From the NCBI GenBank assembly GCA_017472375.1, contig JAFUQL010000191.1, positions 1 to 5,342 on the forward strand: a stretch of DNA of 5,342 nucleotides, in the 5' to 3' direction. A program made the position numbers and the translations under genes. This document shows positions 4,350 to 5,342 of the stretch, in pieces (positions within the stretch are counted from its first letter, which is position 1; every line of letters starts with the position of its first letter). The DNA comes from Oscillospiraceae bacterium (GTDB taxonomy: Bacteria; Bacillota; Clostridia; Oscillospirales; Ruminococcaceae). Under the pieces are notes generated by a model. That model did no database searches. It was not told where the DNA came from and worked only from the letters and a program-made list of their open reading frames with translations.

Positions 4350-5252
4350 ATGGAATTTATACCTTTTATCATTCTTTTTATCGTTGCGCTGGTCATCGTG
4401 ATCCGCAACATCGTCATCGTGCCCCAGGCCACTGCCTACGTCATCGAGCGGCTGGGCATCTACAGCACCACCTGGAGCGCCGGCCTGCACATGAAGATCC
4501 CCTTCATTGAGCGGGTGGCCAAGAAGGTCAGCCTGAAGGAGCAGGTGGTGGACTTCAAGCCTCAGCCGGTCATCACCCGCGACAACGTCACCATGCAGAT
4601 CGACACGGTGGTGTTCTTCCAGGTCACCGATCCCAAGCTGTTCACCTACGGCGTGGATCGCCCCCTGTCCGCCATCGAGAACCTGACCGCCACCACCCTG
4701 CGCAACATCATCGGTGAGATGGAGCTGGATCACACCCTGACCAGCCGCGACATCATCAACACCAAGATCACCGCAAGTCTGGACGAGGCCACCGACAAGT
4801 GGGGCATCAAGGTGAACCGCGTGGAGGTCAAGAACATCATTCCTCCCTCTGAGATCCAGGACGCCATGGAGCGCCAGATGAAGGCCGAGCGCCTGCGCCG
4901 CGAGAGCATCCTGAAGGCCGAGGGCGAGAAGCGCAGTGCCATCCTGGTGGCCGAGGGCGAGAAGGAGAGCGCCATCCTGCGGGCCGACGCCGAAAAGGAG
5001 AGCGCCATCCGCCGCGCACAGGGCGAGGCGCAGGCCATTCTGGAGGTGCAGAAGGCTCTGGCCGACTCCATCCGCATGCTGAACGAGGCCGCCCCCAACA
5101 ATCAGGTGCTGGCCCTGAAGAGCCTGGAGGCTCTGGGCCGCGTGGCCGACGGCAAGGCCACCAAGCTGATCATCCCCTCCAACCTGCAGGATCTGGCCGG
5201 CACTGTGGCCAGCATCAAGGAGCTGATGAGCGACGCCCCCGCCGCCGAGTAA
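4350..5252 (+). CDS. qmcA: SPFH/band 7 (stomatin, paraslipin) membrane protein, QmcA-like
   Basis: A 300-residue stomatin/prohibitin-family protein. An N-terminal hydrophobic anchor (about 3-24) leads into the SPFH domain (about 25-180), with the typical VPQATAYVIERLGIYSTTW start, the QVVDFKPQPVITRDNV segment, and DEATDKWGIKVNRVEVKNI near its end. A charged coiled coil with four 11-residue repeats (183-226) and the family's C-terminal segment (LEALGRVADGKATKLIIPSN) follow. These proteins form large ring- or cage-like oligomers at the membrane and organise microdomains. ATG 4350 is preceded by GAGGAGA (4338-4344); the open frame runs 30 codons further upstream, but that part overlaps the end of nfeD, is Pro/Ser-rich and has no ribosome site. 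Length and pairing with NfeD match the QmcA group; the symbol reflects family, not proven orthology. Confidence 0.95.
   Translation: MEFIPFIILFIVALVIVIRNIVIVPQATAYVIERLGIYSTTWSAGLHMKIPFIERVAKKVSLKEQVVDFKPQPVITRDNVTMQIDTVVFFQVTDPKLFTYGVDRPLSAIENLTATTLRNIIGEMELDHTLTSRDIINTKITASLDEATDKWGIKVNRVEVKNIIPPSEIQDAMERQMKAERLRRESILKAEGEKRSAILVAEGEKESAILRADAEKESAIRRAQGEAQAILEVQKALADSIRMLNEAAPNNQVLALKSLEALGRVADGKATKLIIPSNLQDLAGTVASIKELMSDAPAAE
4896..5027 (+). repeat. Four in-frame 33-bp repeats encoding coiled-coil hendecads
   Basis: Codons 183-226 of the SPFH gene encode four 11-residue units on the pattern basic-x-S-A-I-L-x-A-E-G-E: KRSAILVAEGE and KESAILRADAE are the central pair, RRESILKAEGE comes first and KESAIRRAQGE last. 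The 33-bp period at DNA level reflects the protein repeat. The AEGE-type hendecad is normal for stomatin-like coiled coils; internal recombination could change copy number between strains. Confidence 0.85.
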
Positions 5253-5268
5253 TCCCCGGATCCCTTCC

Positions 5269-5318
5269 CGCCGCCGCGCCCCTCCGCCCCGGAGAGCGCG
5301 GCGGCGCTTTTGTTTGTT
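5269..5318 (+). terminator. Rho-independent terminator of the nfeD-SPFH operon
   Basis: A perfect 11-bp stem of alternating G and C (5269-5279 with 5296-5306) encloses a second 4-bp stem, CTCC/GGAG (5282-5285 with 5291-5294). The T-rich tail TTTTGTTTGTT follows at 5308-5318. It lies 16 bp after the TAA at 5250-5252. Confidence 0.9.
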
Positions 5319-5342
5319 GGAAGACCTCTGTGATGAACTTTA

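Overview
The window is GC-rich chromosomal DNA whose codon use strongly favours C or G at third positions. Shine-Dalgarno sequences are strong (AAAGGAG, GAGGAGA types) and every operon end carries a GC-rich intrinsic terminator. Protein style and the palindromic intergenic repeats suggest an anaerobic gut Firmicute of the Oscillospiraceae/Ruminococcaceae, most like Faecalibacterium or a close relative. The taxonomic call is inference. All credible genes lie on the + strand.

Left part (1-3206), storage and maltodextrin metabolism. The 3' end of a glycogen/maltodextrin phosphorylase gene (1-531) ends before a very strong terminator (605-639). A candidate promoter overlapping an imperfect palindrome (554-586) lies between that stop codon and the terminator. 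Next come a cytoplasmic GH13 alpha-glucan hydrolase of the neopullulanase/cyclomaltodextrinase type (687-2543) and, 22 bp later, a 197-residue protein of unknown function (2566-3159). These two look like one operon, closed by a terminator at 3176-3206. The phosphorylase and the GH13 enzyme would act together on glycogen or imported maltodextrins: one releases glucose-1-phosphate, the other cuts or trims oligomers. The GH13 protein has Pro in place of the near-invariant Arg two residues before the nucleophile.

Middle part (3207-3868), no credible gene. It is packed with inverted repeats: a UUCG-capped hairpin, about two and a half copies of a 57-bp hairpin unit (A), three tandem copies of a 56-bp hairpin unit (B), and two further short perfect hairpins. 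In both A and B, differences between copies fall on paired positions and preserve pairing, so the folded form appears to have been maintained. A 15-bp exact direct repeat brackets the B array and the following hairpins. An AT-rich promoter-like stretch and a C-rich leader then lead into the next operon.

Right part (3869-5318), membrane organisation. A short NfeD-family membrane protein and a QmcA/stomatin-type SPFH protein form a two-gene operon closed by a compound terminator. This pairing is a widespread conserved module linked to membrane microdomains. The last roughly 25 bases hold nothing recognisable.

The most interesting unexplained signal is the covarying A/B hairpin array. Next are the Arg-to-Pro change in the GH13 active-site motif and the promoter-then-terminator arrangement ahead of the GH13 gene.
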